Below, piece by piece: positions 40,441 to 47,761 of a stretch of DNA of 57,279 bases. A program made the translations under genes and the position numbers. The notes under the pieces were generated by a model. The model saw nothing but the letters and a program-made list of their open reading frames with translations. It searched no databases and was not told where the DNA came from. The first letter of the stretch is position 1. Every line of letters starts with the position of its first letter. Source of the stretch: Lacrimispora saccharolytica (GTDB lineage Bacteria > Bacillota > Clostridia > Lachnospirales > Lachnospiraceae); contig JACJJN010000022.1 in assembly GCA_016899975.1 (NCBI GenBank), positions 1 to 57,279 of the forward strand, given 5' to 3'.

Positions 40441-40671
40441 GTGGCTGGAAAAAAGAAGATCGATCTGAACAATCTGACACCGGATGAAGTGCTGAAATAT
40501 GAGATTGCCGGTGAACTGGGACTTTTGGACCGCGTGCTGGAAAACGGCTGGCGCACCCTGACCGCGAAGGAGACGGGACGGATCGGCGGTCTGGTGACCA
40601 GAAGAAAGAGAGAGATGGCGAGCCGGGAAGAAACAGGTGCAGGTTCAGAAATGCTTCAGGAAAAAAAGTAA
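40441..40671 (+). CDS. Small acid-soluble spore protein, alpha/beta type
   Basis: A 76-residue DNA-coating spore protein that protects spore DNA and is broken down at germination. The signature blocks are present: KYEIAGELGL, which includes the germination-protease site (cleavage at the Glu-Ile bond of the family), and LTAKETGRIGGLVTRRKR. It starts with GTG; AAAGGAG is 13 nt upstream inside the stem of the preceding hairpin. Expression in the family is by sigma-G in the forespore; I could not pick out a sigma-G promoter with confidence. It shows that the organism is, or recently was, a spore former. Confidence 0.95.
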   Translation: MAGKKKIDLNNLTPDEVLKYEIAGELGLLDRVLENGWRTLTAKETGRIGGLVTRRKREMASREETGAGSEMLQEKK

Positions 40672-40689
40672 AGTATAAAATAGGAAATA

Positions 40690-40736
40690 AAACAAGACCA
40701 GGTCCGTCTGAAAGCAGGCGAAAACTGGTCTTGTTT
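40690..40736. terminator. Bidirectional terminator between the spore gene and the acyltransferase gene
   Basis: A perfect 12-bp stem, AAACAAGACCAG/CTGGTCTTGTTT (40690-40701 and 40725-40736), is flanked by A and T runs on both sides, suiting the convergent pair. Confidence 0.88.
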
Positions 40737-40739
40737 ATT

Positions 40740-41477
40740 TCAATGAAACAGCAGCATACAGATTCCCATAGCCACCGGCTGATGGATCAGATAAATCCAA
40801 AGACTCCACGTTCCCAGTTTGGAAAGCACAGGAATCCGGACAGAAAACACATTCTGGAGCTTCTGACTTTTCTGCAGGATCGGAAAAAAGAAATACCCGG
40901 CTGAAAACAGAAAAAACCACGGCAGGATCGGAAAATAATCACTGGACCGAAACCCCGGAAATGGAAACCCAAACGGCGTCAGAACTCTCGACTGATACAG
41001 CCCATCCGGCAGCACAGCCAGCGGATGAGAAGCCAGCCCCAGCACACCACTCTGCACATCCCGAAAAAGAAAAAAAAGAACCATACTTACAACAATTCCG
41101 GCGACAGGAGGAAATCTGCGAAAGATCCGGTCCAAAGGAATCATCAAAAGCACCGCACAACCAATAAAATTCAGGATCCCGAACCAGACCGCCGCCTGAG
41201 GCTCCGCAACACAGGTAACCGCCGAGATCACCAATCCCCAGAAATTCAAAAGCAGACCACGCTTCAGACTGCCTTTCTTCCCAAAATGCCAGACCATCCC
41301 AGAAATCAAAATAAATGTCCAACAAATCCCCTGCTGCCAAAGAAACGTCCCGGTTCTGTCATACCAGTCCGGCTGACGGCCATACAAAATAAAAACATCA
41401 TAAAGAAAATGAAACAAAACCATATTCACGATTGCCAACCCGCGAATCCCATCGATCAAATAAAACCGCTTCTTCAA
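40740..41477 (-). CDS. Heparan-alpha-glucosaminide N-acetyltransferase-like (DUF1624) membrane protein
   Basis: Integral membrane protein of about 245 residues with seven or eight helices. The N-terminal signature FYLIDGIRGLAIVNMVLFHF and the following YDVFILYG match the HGSNAT/DUF1624 domain, whose relatives move acetyl groups across membranes to sugars. ILISGMVWHFG and PILPWFFLFSAGYFF are further family blocks. The likely start is TTG 41477 (KKRFYLID), with GAGG about 8 nt upstream; GTG 41486 lies directly on the ribosome-binding site. It stands alone and its acceptor is unknown. Confidence 0.83.
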   Translation of the reverse strand: MKKRFYLIDGIRGLAIVNMVLFHFLYDVFILYGRQPDWYDRTGTFLWQQGICWTFILISGMVWHFGKKGSLKRGLLLNFWGLVISAVTCVAEPQAAVWFGILNFIGCAVLLMIPLDRIFRRFPPVAGIVVSMVLFFLFRDVQSGVLGLASHPLAVLPDGLYQSRVLTPFGFPFPGFRSSDYFPILPWFFLFSAGYFFFPILQKSQKLQNVFSVRIPVLSKLGTWSLWIYLIHQPVAMGICMLLFH

Positions 41478-41578
41478 AACCGACACCTCTTTTCAAACAA
41501 TTCACCAATCATACCCCACCATTATAATCGATTCCCCACAAAAGCACAATTCTCTTTCCCATCGGAAAAACTCATTCA

Positions 41579-41607
41579 CGAACCGTTCAGCTAACCGAAG
41601 TGTAACT
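41579..41607. repeat. Degenerate member of the GTTCAGC palindrome family
   Basis: GAACCGTTCAGCTAACCGAAGTGTAAC keeps one good arm of the dispersed palindrome. The rest of the gap 41478-41746 is C-rich, with a pyrimidine tract at about 41688-41740, and shows no gene. Confidence 0.4.
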
Positions 41608-41746
41608 CAGATCAATCATAAAACATCCATCTCAAAATTCATTCTACTTACATTCACGTTATAACCTAAAAAGAAAATATTCTCATCACCCCTCCCACCG
41701 CCTACCCTTCCCTCGGTTTCGTCCCGTTCTTCTCTGCCCCCAAACC

Positions 41747-41774
41747 TTGACGCATCTTTGGAGTCTGATATAAT
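41747..41774 (+). promoter_or_regulatory. Promoter of the glycosyltransferase gene
   Basis: TTGACG (41747-41752), a 16-nt spacer and a perfect TATAAT (41769-41774), about 40 nt before the GTG start. Confidence 0.75.
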
Positions 41775-41812
41775 AAGGACATAAAAAAACAGAAAGAAAA
41801 GGAACCATTCAA

Positions 41813-42940
41813 GTGAGAGTATTAATACTGTCCTGCAACACAGGAGAAGGACACAATGCCGCCGGTCAGGCGATCAAAGAACAGCTGGAGGCGCAGGGCC
41901 ACGAAGCTGTCATGCTGGACATGATGAGCTTCGGAAGAAAGCACACATCCGCGCTGGTCGGCGGCGGGTATGTAAAAACCGTGACTCTGATGCCGAAAGT
42001 ATTCGGCATGGTTTATCAGGCGGGGCAGCTGGTGCGGAAGATCAAATGCAAGTCACCGGTTTACTATGCAAACGCACGCCTGGCGAAACCGCTGAAACGG
42101 TATCTGGAAAAAGAACATTTTGATATTTTGGTGACGCCGCATCTCTATCCGGCGGAAACCTTTACCTATATGAAGAAAAAAGGGTGGCTGCCCCAGAAGA
42201 CCGTGGCGGTTGCGACGGATTACACCTGTATTCCGTTCTGGGAAGAGACGGATTGCGATTACTATGTGATTCCCCATGAGGATCTGATCGAGGAGTTTGC
42301 TTCCTACGGAATTCCACGGGAGAAGCTGCTGCCGCTCGGAATTCCCGTAAGGAGACAGTTTGTCCGCACGATGAGCCGCGACGGAGTAAGGGATCATCTG
42401 CAGCTGCCGAAAGACAGAAAGATTTTTCTTGTGATGAGCGGGAGCATGGGATTTGGAAAGATTCATCTGTTTGCCAGAGAGCTGGCACAGGGTAATAAAA
42501 ACGGAGAGCAGATCGTCATCATCTGCGGAAACAACAAGCGCCGGGAGCATACGCTGCGTTTTCAGTTTCATGGAAACCCGGATGTCCGCGTGGTGGGATA
42601 CACTCGCCATGTGGCGGAATACATGGCGGCATGCGACGTGATTTTTACCAAGCCCGGAGGTCTCAGCAGTACGGAAGCGGCAGTGACGGGAATCCCGATG
42701 ATCCACACTGCGCCGATTCCGGGATGCGAGGAGAAAAATGTCGAGTTTTTCTGCCACCGCGGAATGTCTGTGGCAGCGCGGACAAGAGAACGCCAGATCG
42801 CGGAAGGGCGGCGCCTGATGGAACAGAACGGCGCAAGGGAGCGGATGCGCCAGGCGCAGAAAGAAAACGCCCATCCGCAGGCAGCGGCGGAGATTGTCCA
42901 CCTTATGGAGCAGCTGTGCGAAGAGGAAGAACATATATAG
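41813..42940 (+). CDS. MGDG-synthase-like / processive diacylglycerol glycosyltransferase (GT28)
   Basis: Membrane-associated GT-B glycosyltransferase of 375 residues that would add hexose to diacylglycerol, making glycolipids or the anchor of lipoteichoic acid. The N-terminal MGDG-synthase region is RVLILSCNTGEGHNAAGQAI, where GEGHN is the acceptor-side loop. The C-terminal UDP-sugar site includes MSGSMGFGKIH and FTKPGGLSSTEAAVTGIPMI. It starts with GTG behind AAAAGGAA. plsY follows after 114 nt in the same direction, a sensible lipid pairing. UgtP of Bacillus is the nearest known example. Confidence 0.92.
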   Translation: MRVLILSCNTGEGHNAAGQAIKEQLEAQGHEAVMLDMMSFGRKHTSALVGGGYVKTVTLMPKVFGMVYQAGQLVRKIKCKSPVYYANARLAKPLKRYLEKEHFDILVTPHLYPAETFTYMKKKGWLPQKTVAVATDYTCIPFWEETDCDYYVIPHEDLIEEFASYGIPREKLLPLGIPVRRQFVRTMSRDGVRDHLQLPKDRKIFLVMSGSMGFGKIHLFARELAQGNKNGEQIVIICGNNKRREHTLRFQFHGNPDVRVVGYTRHVAEYMAACDVIFTKPGGLSSTEAAVTGIPMIHTAPIPGCEEKNVEFFCHRGMSVAARTRERQIAEGRRLMEQNGARERMRQAQKENAHPQAAAEIVHLMEQLCEEEEHI

Positions 42941-43054
42941 ATGAACTTCGAAATGCAGATAAAAATGTATTTCTGTAATTTGCATGTTCTGTGAAGCTTT
43001 GTATGGAACGGTGAAGATATAGAACAAATGTTAATTGAAAGGGAAGGTGGAGAT

Positions 43055-43705
43055 ATGAGAGAATTCTTTTATATTCTTCTGGGATATCTCAGCGGAAGTA
43101 TTCTGTTCGCCAAAATTGTGCCGCAGAAGCTGTGCCATGTGGATGTGACCCGGATGGGAAAGGATCAGAACCCGGGAACGTTCAATGCGTTTGCGGCGGC
43201 TGGGCCGTTGGTGGGAACCTTTGTACTGCTGCTGGAACTTGGCAAGGGATTTTTCCCGGTGCATCTGGCGCTGAAGAACCTGTCGCCGGAGAATCCGGCG
43301 TTCGCACTGATCCTGCTGGCTCCGGTTGTGGGGCATGCCTGGCCATTGATGCATTTCAGAGAAGGCGGAAAAGCCATCGCAGTATCCTTTGGTGTCCTTC
43401 TGGGACTGTACCCGGCGCTGAAACCGGTGGTGCTGCTGGCGGTTCTGTATCTGCTGTTTTCTCTGGTTCTTGTGGTGCGTCCGCACCTGTACCGTTCGGT
43501 CCTGACGTTTGTGTGCTTTGCGGCTGGCTGTCTGAGAACAGTGATGTTTCCGGCCTGGAAACTGGGCTGTCTTGGGATCTCGGCGGTGGTGTGCTGGCGT
43601 CATATCAGAACCGGGGAGAGAGAACCGCTGACGTTTACATTTCTGCCGGTGTTTGATAAAATGAAGGAAAATAAAAAGAAGAAGGAGTGGGAAGTTTGGA
43701 AGTAA
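43055..43705 (+). CDS. plsY: PlsY-like glycerol-3-phosphate acyltransferase
   Basis: Membrane enzyme of 216 residues that transfers an acyl group from acyl-phosphate to glycerol-3-phosphate. The PlsY motifs are: GYLSGSILFAKI (motif 1 region), a degenerate motif 2 RMGKDQNPGTFNAF (usually GSGNxGATN), and motif 3 region GHAWPLMHFREGGKAIA (usually GKGxA). The departures suggest a divergent paralogue, so activity is less sure. ATG 43055 has AGGTGGAG upstream. The last residues (VWK and stop) are encoded by the 66-bp repeat cassette that begins at 43692. Confidence 0.8.
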   Translation: MREFFYILLGYLSGSILFAKIVPQKLCHVDVTRMGKDQNPGTFNAFAAAGPLVGTFVLLLELGKGFFPVHLALKNLSPENPAFALILLAPVVGHAWPLMHFREGGKAIAVSFGVLLGLYPALKPVVLLAVLYLLFSLVLVVRPHLYRSVLTFVCFAAGCLRTVMFPAWKLGCLGISAVVCWRHIRTGEREPLTFTFLPVFDKMKENKKKKEWEVWK

Positions 43706-43757
43706 ACTTCCAAATCTACCATGATGACGCAGCAAGTGCGTCAGGAAGGAGGAAAAG
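43692..43757 (+). repeat. 66-bp two-hairpin/RBS repeat cassette, copy 2 (before an aminotransferase gene)
   Basis: Hairpin 1 is TTTGGAAG-TAAA-CTTCCAAA, hairpin 2 is TGACGCA-GCAAG-TGCGTCA, and the unit ends AGGAAGGAGGAAAAG directly before the ATG at 43758. It is identical to copy 3 except for one base. Its 5' end provides the stop codon of plsY. Confidence 0.93.
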
Positions 43758-44954
43758 ATGATTTCAGAGAAAATGACAGAATTGGGAAAGAACCGGTCGG
43801 TGATCCGGGAGATTTTCGAGTACAGCAAAAAGCGTGCGGCGGAAATCGGCGCGGAGAACGTATTTGATTTCAGCCTTGGAAATCCCAATGTTCCGGCGCC
43901 TGAAGAGGTGCATCAGGTGTTCAAGGAACTGCTGGATACCCGTGACGATGTGTACCTGTTCGGCTATACCTCCGCACAGGGCGATCTGGAAGTGCGAAAG
44001 GCGATCGCCGATGATCTGAACCGCAGATTTCAGACCAATTTCCGTCCTGACAATTTCTATATGACCTGCGGAGCCGCCGCTTCCCTGCGGATTACTCTGG
44101 AAGCGATGACGGTTCCCGGAGACGAGTACATCATCTTTACCCCTTATTTTCCGGAATATAAGGTTTTCGTGGAGGCGGCAGGGGGACATTTTGTTCCGGC
44201 TGCCACCAACGGCGAGACTTTCCAGATTGATTTTGACCGGCTGGAAGCGGCGGTCAATGAACATACAAAAGGAATCTTTGTAAATTCTCCGAACAATCCC
44301 TCCGGCGTGGTTTTCACAGAGGAGAGTATTCTGAGGCTGGCGGCGTTCCTGGAGAGCAAAGAGAAAGAATACGGTCATACGATTTATCTGATCGCGGACG
44401 AACCTTACCGGGAGCTGGTATACGGGGATGTTTTTGTTCCCTATCTGACAAAATATTACAGGGATACGGTGGTATGCTATTCTTACAGCAAGTCCCTGTC
44501 CATGCCGGGAGAGCGGATCGGCTATATCCTTGTGCCGGACGAGGCGGCAGATGCCGGGGATCTGTATGCGGCAGTCTGCGGAGCGGGACGTGCGCTGGGA
44601 TATGTGTGCGCGCCGTCCATGGCGCAGCATGTGATCGCCCGCTGCCAGGGAATGGTGTCGGATCTTTCCGTCTACCGGAAAAACAGAGATCTGCTGTACG
44701 AGGCGCTGGAAAGCTACGGGTATACCTGCGTGCATCCGGATGGAGCGTTTTATCTGTTTGTCCGGGCGCTGGAACCGGATGCAGTGGCTTTCTGCGAAAA
44801 AGCGAAGGAGCAGGAACTTCTGCTGGTTCCGGCGGATGATTTCGGATGCCCGGGTTATGTGCGGATTGCTTACTGCGTGACTACGGAGCAGATCCAGAGG
44901 GCACTTCCGGCGTTCCGGAAACTGGCAGAAAGCTATGGAGTGGAGAAGAAATAA
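43758..44954 (+). CDS. Class I/II pyridoxal-phosphate aminotransferase
   Basis: Cytosolic aminotransferase of 398 residues, fold type I. PLP contacts visible are Asn-Pro (NNPSGVVF, about 180), Asp and Tyr in LIADEPYRELVY (about 215), and the Schiff-base lysine Lys245 in YSYSKSLSMPGERIGY. The N-terminus MISEKMTELGKNRSVIREIF and overall length match aspartate-type aminotransferases of Lachnospiraceae. It is translated from the Shine-Dalgarno in the repeat cassette. Substrate not determinable from sequence alone. Confidence 0.93.
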   Translation: MISEKMTELGKNRSVIREIFEYSKKRAAEIGAENVFDFSLGNPNVPAPEEVHQVFKELLDTRDDVYLFGYTSAQGDLEVRKAIADDLNRRFQTNFRPDNFYMTCGAAASLRITLEAMTVPGDEYIIFTPYFPEYKVFVEAAGGHFVPAATNGETFQIDFDRLEAAVNEHTKGIFVNSPNNPSGVVFTEESILRLAAFLESKEKEYGHTIYLIADEPYRELVYGDVFVPYLTKYYRDTVVCYSYSKSLSMPGERIGYILVPDEAADAGDLYAAVCGAGRALGYVCAPSMAQHVIARCQGMVSDLSVYRKNRDLLYEALESYGYTCVHPDGAFYLFVRALEPDAVAFCEKAKEQELLLVPADDFGCPGYVRIAYCVTTEQIQRALPAFRKLAESYGVEKK

Positions 44955-44958
44955 GGAA

Positions 44959-45024
44959 AAGTTTGGAAGTAAACTTCCAAATCTACCATGATGACGCAGC
45001 AAGTGCGTCAGGAAAGAGGAAAAG
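44959..45024 (+). repeat. 66-bp two-hairpin/RBS repeat cassette, copy 3
   Basis: Same unit as at 43692, differing at one base. It ends in AAAGAGGAAAAG before an ATG at 45025, but that ATG opens only an unrelated short frame. The real gene starts at 45110, because a palindromic repeat (45029-45070) lies between. Confidence 0.92.
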
Positions 45025-45028
45025 ATGG

Positions 45029-45070
45029 GACAGTTCAGTTGTTTAGCGAACGTTGTACGGGTGAACTGTC
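45029..45070. repeat. REP-like palindrome inserted next to cassette copy 3
   Basis: GACAGTTCA (45029-45037) pairs with TGAACTGTC (45062-45070), enclosing 24 nt. A member of the GTTCAG/TGAAC family, here separating the cassette from the gene it would otherwise precede. Confidence 0.7.
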
Positions 45071-45109
45071 AGGAAAAAGGATCAACAATCAGAGCAGGGA
45101 GTTTCAGAC

Positions 45110-46813
45110 ATGAAAAGAGCAGAAGATTTGAGAAGAATTCTGGAGGCAATCGACAGAAAAAGTTATCCGGCATATAAGGACACCAGAGGAGGCTACCGGT
45201 TCGGCAGCTACAGCCTTTTTATTGAACACGTGCAGGGAGATCCGTTCGCGACGCCGTCGCGGGTGAGTGTGCTGGTGGACGGCGGACAGGCGGGATTTCC
45301 GGAGGAACTTTACCGGGAAAGACACCGCAGAATTGCTCTGGAGGATCATCTGCTGAGACTGTACGGCAGAAAAATTGAAACGTTCAATCATAAAGCCAGA
45401 GGGTCGGGAAAGAGCGGTCTGATGGCGGTGAGCCGTCCGGGACAGGAGATCCTGGAACGTACTGCATGTCAGATCAATCCGAAAGACGGCAGCGTTCGCA
45501 TTCGGATGGAAATCGGTTTTCCCGCAAGAGGAAGAACGATCTGTTCGGGGGAACTGATCCGGATCCTGTTTGAGTTTCTTCCGGAATGTGTGGAGAGTAC
45601 GCTGTTTTACCGGAAGATTTCCAAAGAAGGAGTGAAAAAAGCAGCAGAACTGGCGGATGATCAGGCGTATATCCGTGAGCAGCTACCGAAGATGGGGCTG
45701 TGTGCGTTTGTTGCCAATGGTTCCGTACTGCCGAGAGAATCCGGCGTGTCCCAGAGACCGATGCGTTCCAGCGTGCCTTTCCAGTCCCCGGAAACCATGG
45801 AGGTGACGATGGAGCTGCCCCACCGCGGGACGATCCGCGGAATGGGAATCCGTAAGGGAATCACGCTGATTGCCGGAGGCGGATATCATGGAAAATCCAC
45901 ATTGCTGAAAGCGCTGGAGCTTGGCGTCTATAACCATATCGCGGGAGATGGACGAGAGTATGTGATCACTGACGACACGGCTGTGAAAATCCGCGCGGAG
46001 GATGGGCGGAGCGTCAAGAAGACAGATATTTCCATGTTTGTCAACGACCTGCCCAGCGGGAAAAATACGAAGGCATTTGATACGGAAGACGCCAGCGGAA
46101 GCACTTCTCAGGCGGCAAATGTGGTGGAGGCGATGGAGAGTGGAACGAAACTTCTGCTCATCGACGAGGATACCAGCGCCACCAACTTTATGGTGCGGGA
46201 TGAACTGATGCAGAGAGTCGTTCACCGGAATCAGGAACCGATCACTCCGTTTATCGAACGGGCAGGGTATCTGTTCGAAACCTGCGGGATTTCTACGATC
46301 CTGGTAGCCGGAAGTTCCGGGGCTTATTTCCATATCGCCGACTGCATTCTTCAGATGGAGCAGTATCGGCCGAAGGATATCACCGCCCTGGCAAAGAAAG
46401 AGGCGGAGCAGTTCCCGGCTGTTTCCATTCCCGAGGACAAGCCGGATCTGCCGTCCTTTGACCGCTGTCCGGAAAGAGATTTGAATTTTGTCCGTGAAGA
46501 CCGGATCAAGATGAAGGTAATGGGAAAAGACCAGATTCAGCTGAACCGGGAAAACCTGATTCTGCGGGGACTGGAACAGCTCGTGGATTCCGAGCAGACG
46601 CTGGCGGTCGGCTGGATGCTCACCTGGGTGCAGAAGAAAGCTGTGAATGGAAAGATTACCATGCAGCAGGCTGCGGACAAGGTGATGGAACTGGTAAGAA
46701 AAGAAGGGCTGGCAGGTCTGGCGGAAGGAAGTTATCTCCCGGTGAACCTGGCAATGCCGAGAAAGCAGGAAGTGCTGGCGGCATTTAACCGTTATCGGCT
46801 GTGGAAACTGTAA
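45110..46813 (+). CDS. Predicted ABC-class ATPase (PF09818-type)
   Basis: A soluble 567-residue protein of the ABC_ATPase family, not a transporter subunit. An N-terminal domain (LRRILEAIDRKSYPAYKDTR) is followed by Walker A GGGYHGKSTLLKAL (about 255-268), a signature-like segment DASGSTSQAANVVEAM, and Walker B KLLLIDEDTSATNFMVRDEL (about 345-364). The distal part has EQLVDSEQTLAVGWML and GKITMQQAADKVMEL. The family is conserved across bacteria, is UvrA/Rad50-like in its ATPase core, and has no firm role. GGGAG precedes the ATG. A terminator follows, so it closes a transcript that may begin at the aminotransferase or earlier. Confidence 0.9.
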   Translation: MKRAEDLRRILEAIDRKSYPAYKDTRGGYRFGSYSLFIEHVQGDPFATPSRVSVLVDGGQAGFPEELYRERHRRIALEDHLLRLYGRKIETFNHKARGSGKSGLMAVSRPGQEILERTACQINPKDGSVRIRMEIGFPARGRTICSGELIRILFEFLPECVESTLFYRKISKEGVKKAAELADDQAYIREQLPKMGLCAFVANGSVLPRESGVSQRPMRSSVPFQSPETMEVTMELPHRGTIRGMGIRKGITLIAGGGYHGKSTLLKALELGVYNHIAGDGREYVITDDTAVKIRAEDGRSVKKTDISMFVNDLPSGKNTKAFDTEDASGSTSQAANVVEAMESGTKLLLIDEDTSATNFMVRDELMQRVVHRNQEPITPFIERAGYLFETCGISTILVAGSSGAYFHIADCILQMEQYRPKDITALAKKEAEQFPAVSIPEDKPDLPSFDRCPERDLNFVREDRIKMKVMGKDQIQLNRENLILRGLEQLVDSEQTLAVGWMLTWVQKKAVNGKITMQQAADKVMELVRKEGLAGLAEGSYLPVNLAMPRKQEVLAAFNRYRLWKL

Positions 46814-46833
46814 AAGTCCAATATATTCTTGAT

Positions 46834-46885
46834 GAAAGAACCCGACTACTCGAAAAATAGGCAGGCGAGTGGCCGGGTTCTTTTC
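46834..46885 (+). terminator. Terminator after the ABC-class ATPase gene
   Basis: GAAAGAACCCG (46834-46844) pairs with CGGGTTCTTTT (46874-46884), with a second stem ACTACTCG/CGAGTGG inside, followed by a T run. The minus-strand A/T flank also suits the convergent nitroreductase gene. Confidence 0.88.
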
Positions 46886-46949
46886 AAATGTGTTCTCAAT
46901 CAAAAATGTTTTTTCAGCTGATACTCTGTAACCGGCAGCGCAGAAAGGC

Positions 46950-47483
46950 TTACTGTGTTGTCCAGGTTTCGTAGTGTACTTTTTCAGCTGCCAGTTCCTC
47001 TGCCCGATGCGGTTCCGGGTGTTCCAAAGGAACTCCTACGGAAAGGATCGCCTCCAGCGCATAGCCATCCGGAACCTGGAGCAGATCACGGCAGTACGCG
47101 TCGGCCGTCTGTCCATTCTCTGCCTCCCGGAGCCGCCCCTGGATCCAACAGCTTCCAAGCCCAAGACTGGCAGCCATCAGATGCATATTGCTCATGACAA
47201 TGGAACAATCTTCCGTCCACACATCCGTTTTCGCCATATCCGCAAAGACCAGAATTGCACACCCTGCCTTTTCCAGCATTTTCGCGGCGCCTGTCCGGCA
47301 GTGGGAAAGTTTTTCCAACATCTCCCGATTCTGTACGACCACAAGTTCCCAGGGTTTCCTATTCCGCCCGGATGCCGACGCAAGCCCCGCCTGCAGAATT
47401 TTCTCCAGATTTTTTTCGGAAATCCGTTCCCCTGTATACTTTCTGATACTTCTCCGGTTCAGTAAAAGTTCCATCAAATCCAT
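46950..47483 (-). CDS. Nitroreductase-family protein
   Basis: FMN-dependent oxidoreductase of 177 residues, soluble. The N-terminal FMN-phosphate site is LLLNRRSIRKYTGERIS; later SGRNRKPWELVVV and GLGSCWIQGRL (flavin-binding and dimer regions) are typical. Of two near ATGs, the one at 47483 (MDLMELL) lies 8 nt from AAGGAGG and is preferred over 47489, which is only 2 nt away. Such proteins reduce nitro or quinone compounds in vitro; the physiological substrate is unknown. Convergent to the ATPase gene. Confidence 0.9.
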   Translation of the reverse strand: MDLMELLLNRRSIRKYTGERISEKNLEKILQAGLASASGRNRKPWELVVVQNREMLEKLSHCRTGAAKMLEKAGCAILVFADMAKTDVWTEDCSIVMSNMHLMAASLGLGSCWIQGRLREAENGQTADAYCRDLLQVPDGYALEAILSVGVPLEHPEPHRAEELAAEKVHYETWTTQ

Positions 47484-47578
47484 AATCATAGCCTCCTTCA
47501 GCTTTAGTTTATTATACGAGTAATAAAAATGCAATGTAAACAAGGGACATAATGAGAACGAACGGCTGCAACGAACGT

Positions 47579-47602
47579 AACAGCTCAGTTGGCTGAATTG
47601 TC
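47579..47602. repeat. Degenerate REP-like palindrome
   Basis: AACAGCTCAG-TTGG-CTGAATTGTC with flanking GTAAC-like sequence: a worn member of the dispersed family, in the divergent gap between the nitroreductase gene and the mannitol dehydrogenase-type gene. No promoter could be assigned confidently in 47484-47761. Confidence 0.5.
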
Positions 47603-47761
47603 ATAAACGAACAAAAAAGAGAGAGAAATAGTGTGTTTTTCACCAATAGATTTATCAAAGAATAGAATCTATACTATACTTACGATTTACAGAAAGTAAT
47701 TTTCAGACATGCTCTGAACGTATAAGCATCAAGAGAAGAAAAGAGAAACAGGAGAACGATC

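Noticed and set aside
18401-45024. The 66-bp units as copies of a known riboswitch such as mini-ykkC/guanidine-II
   Set aside because: Two hairpins are present but the loops are TAAA and GCAAG, not the ACGR loops of that class, and the near-identical copies precede unrelated genes, which points to duplication instead of ligand control.
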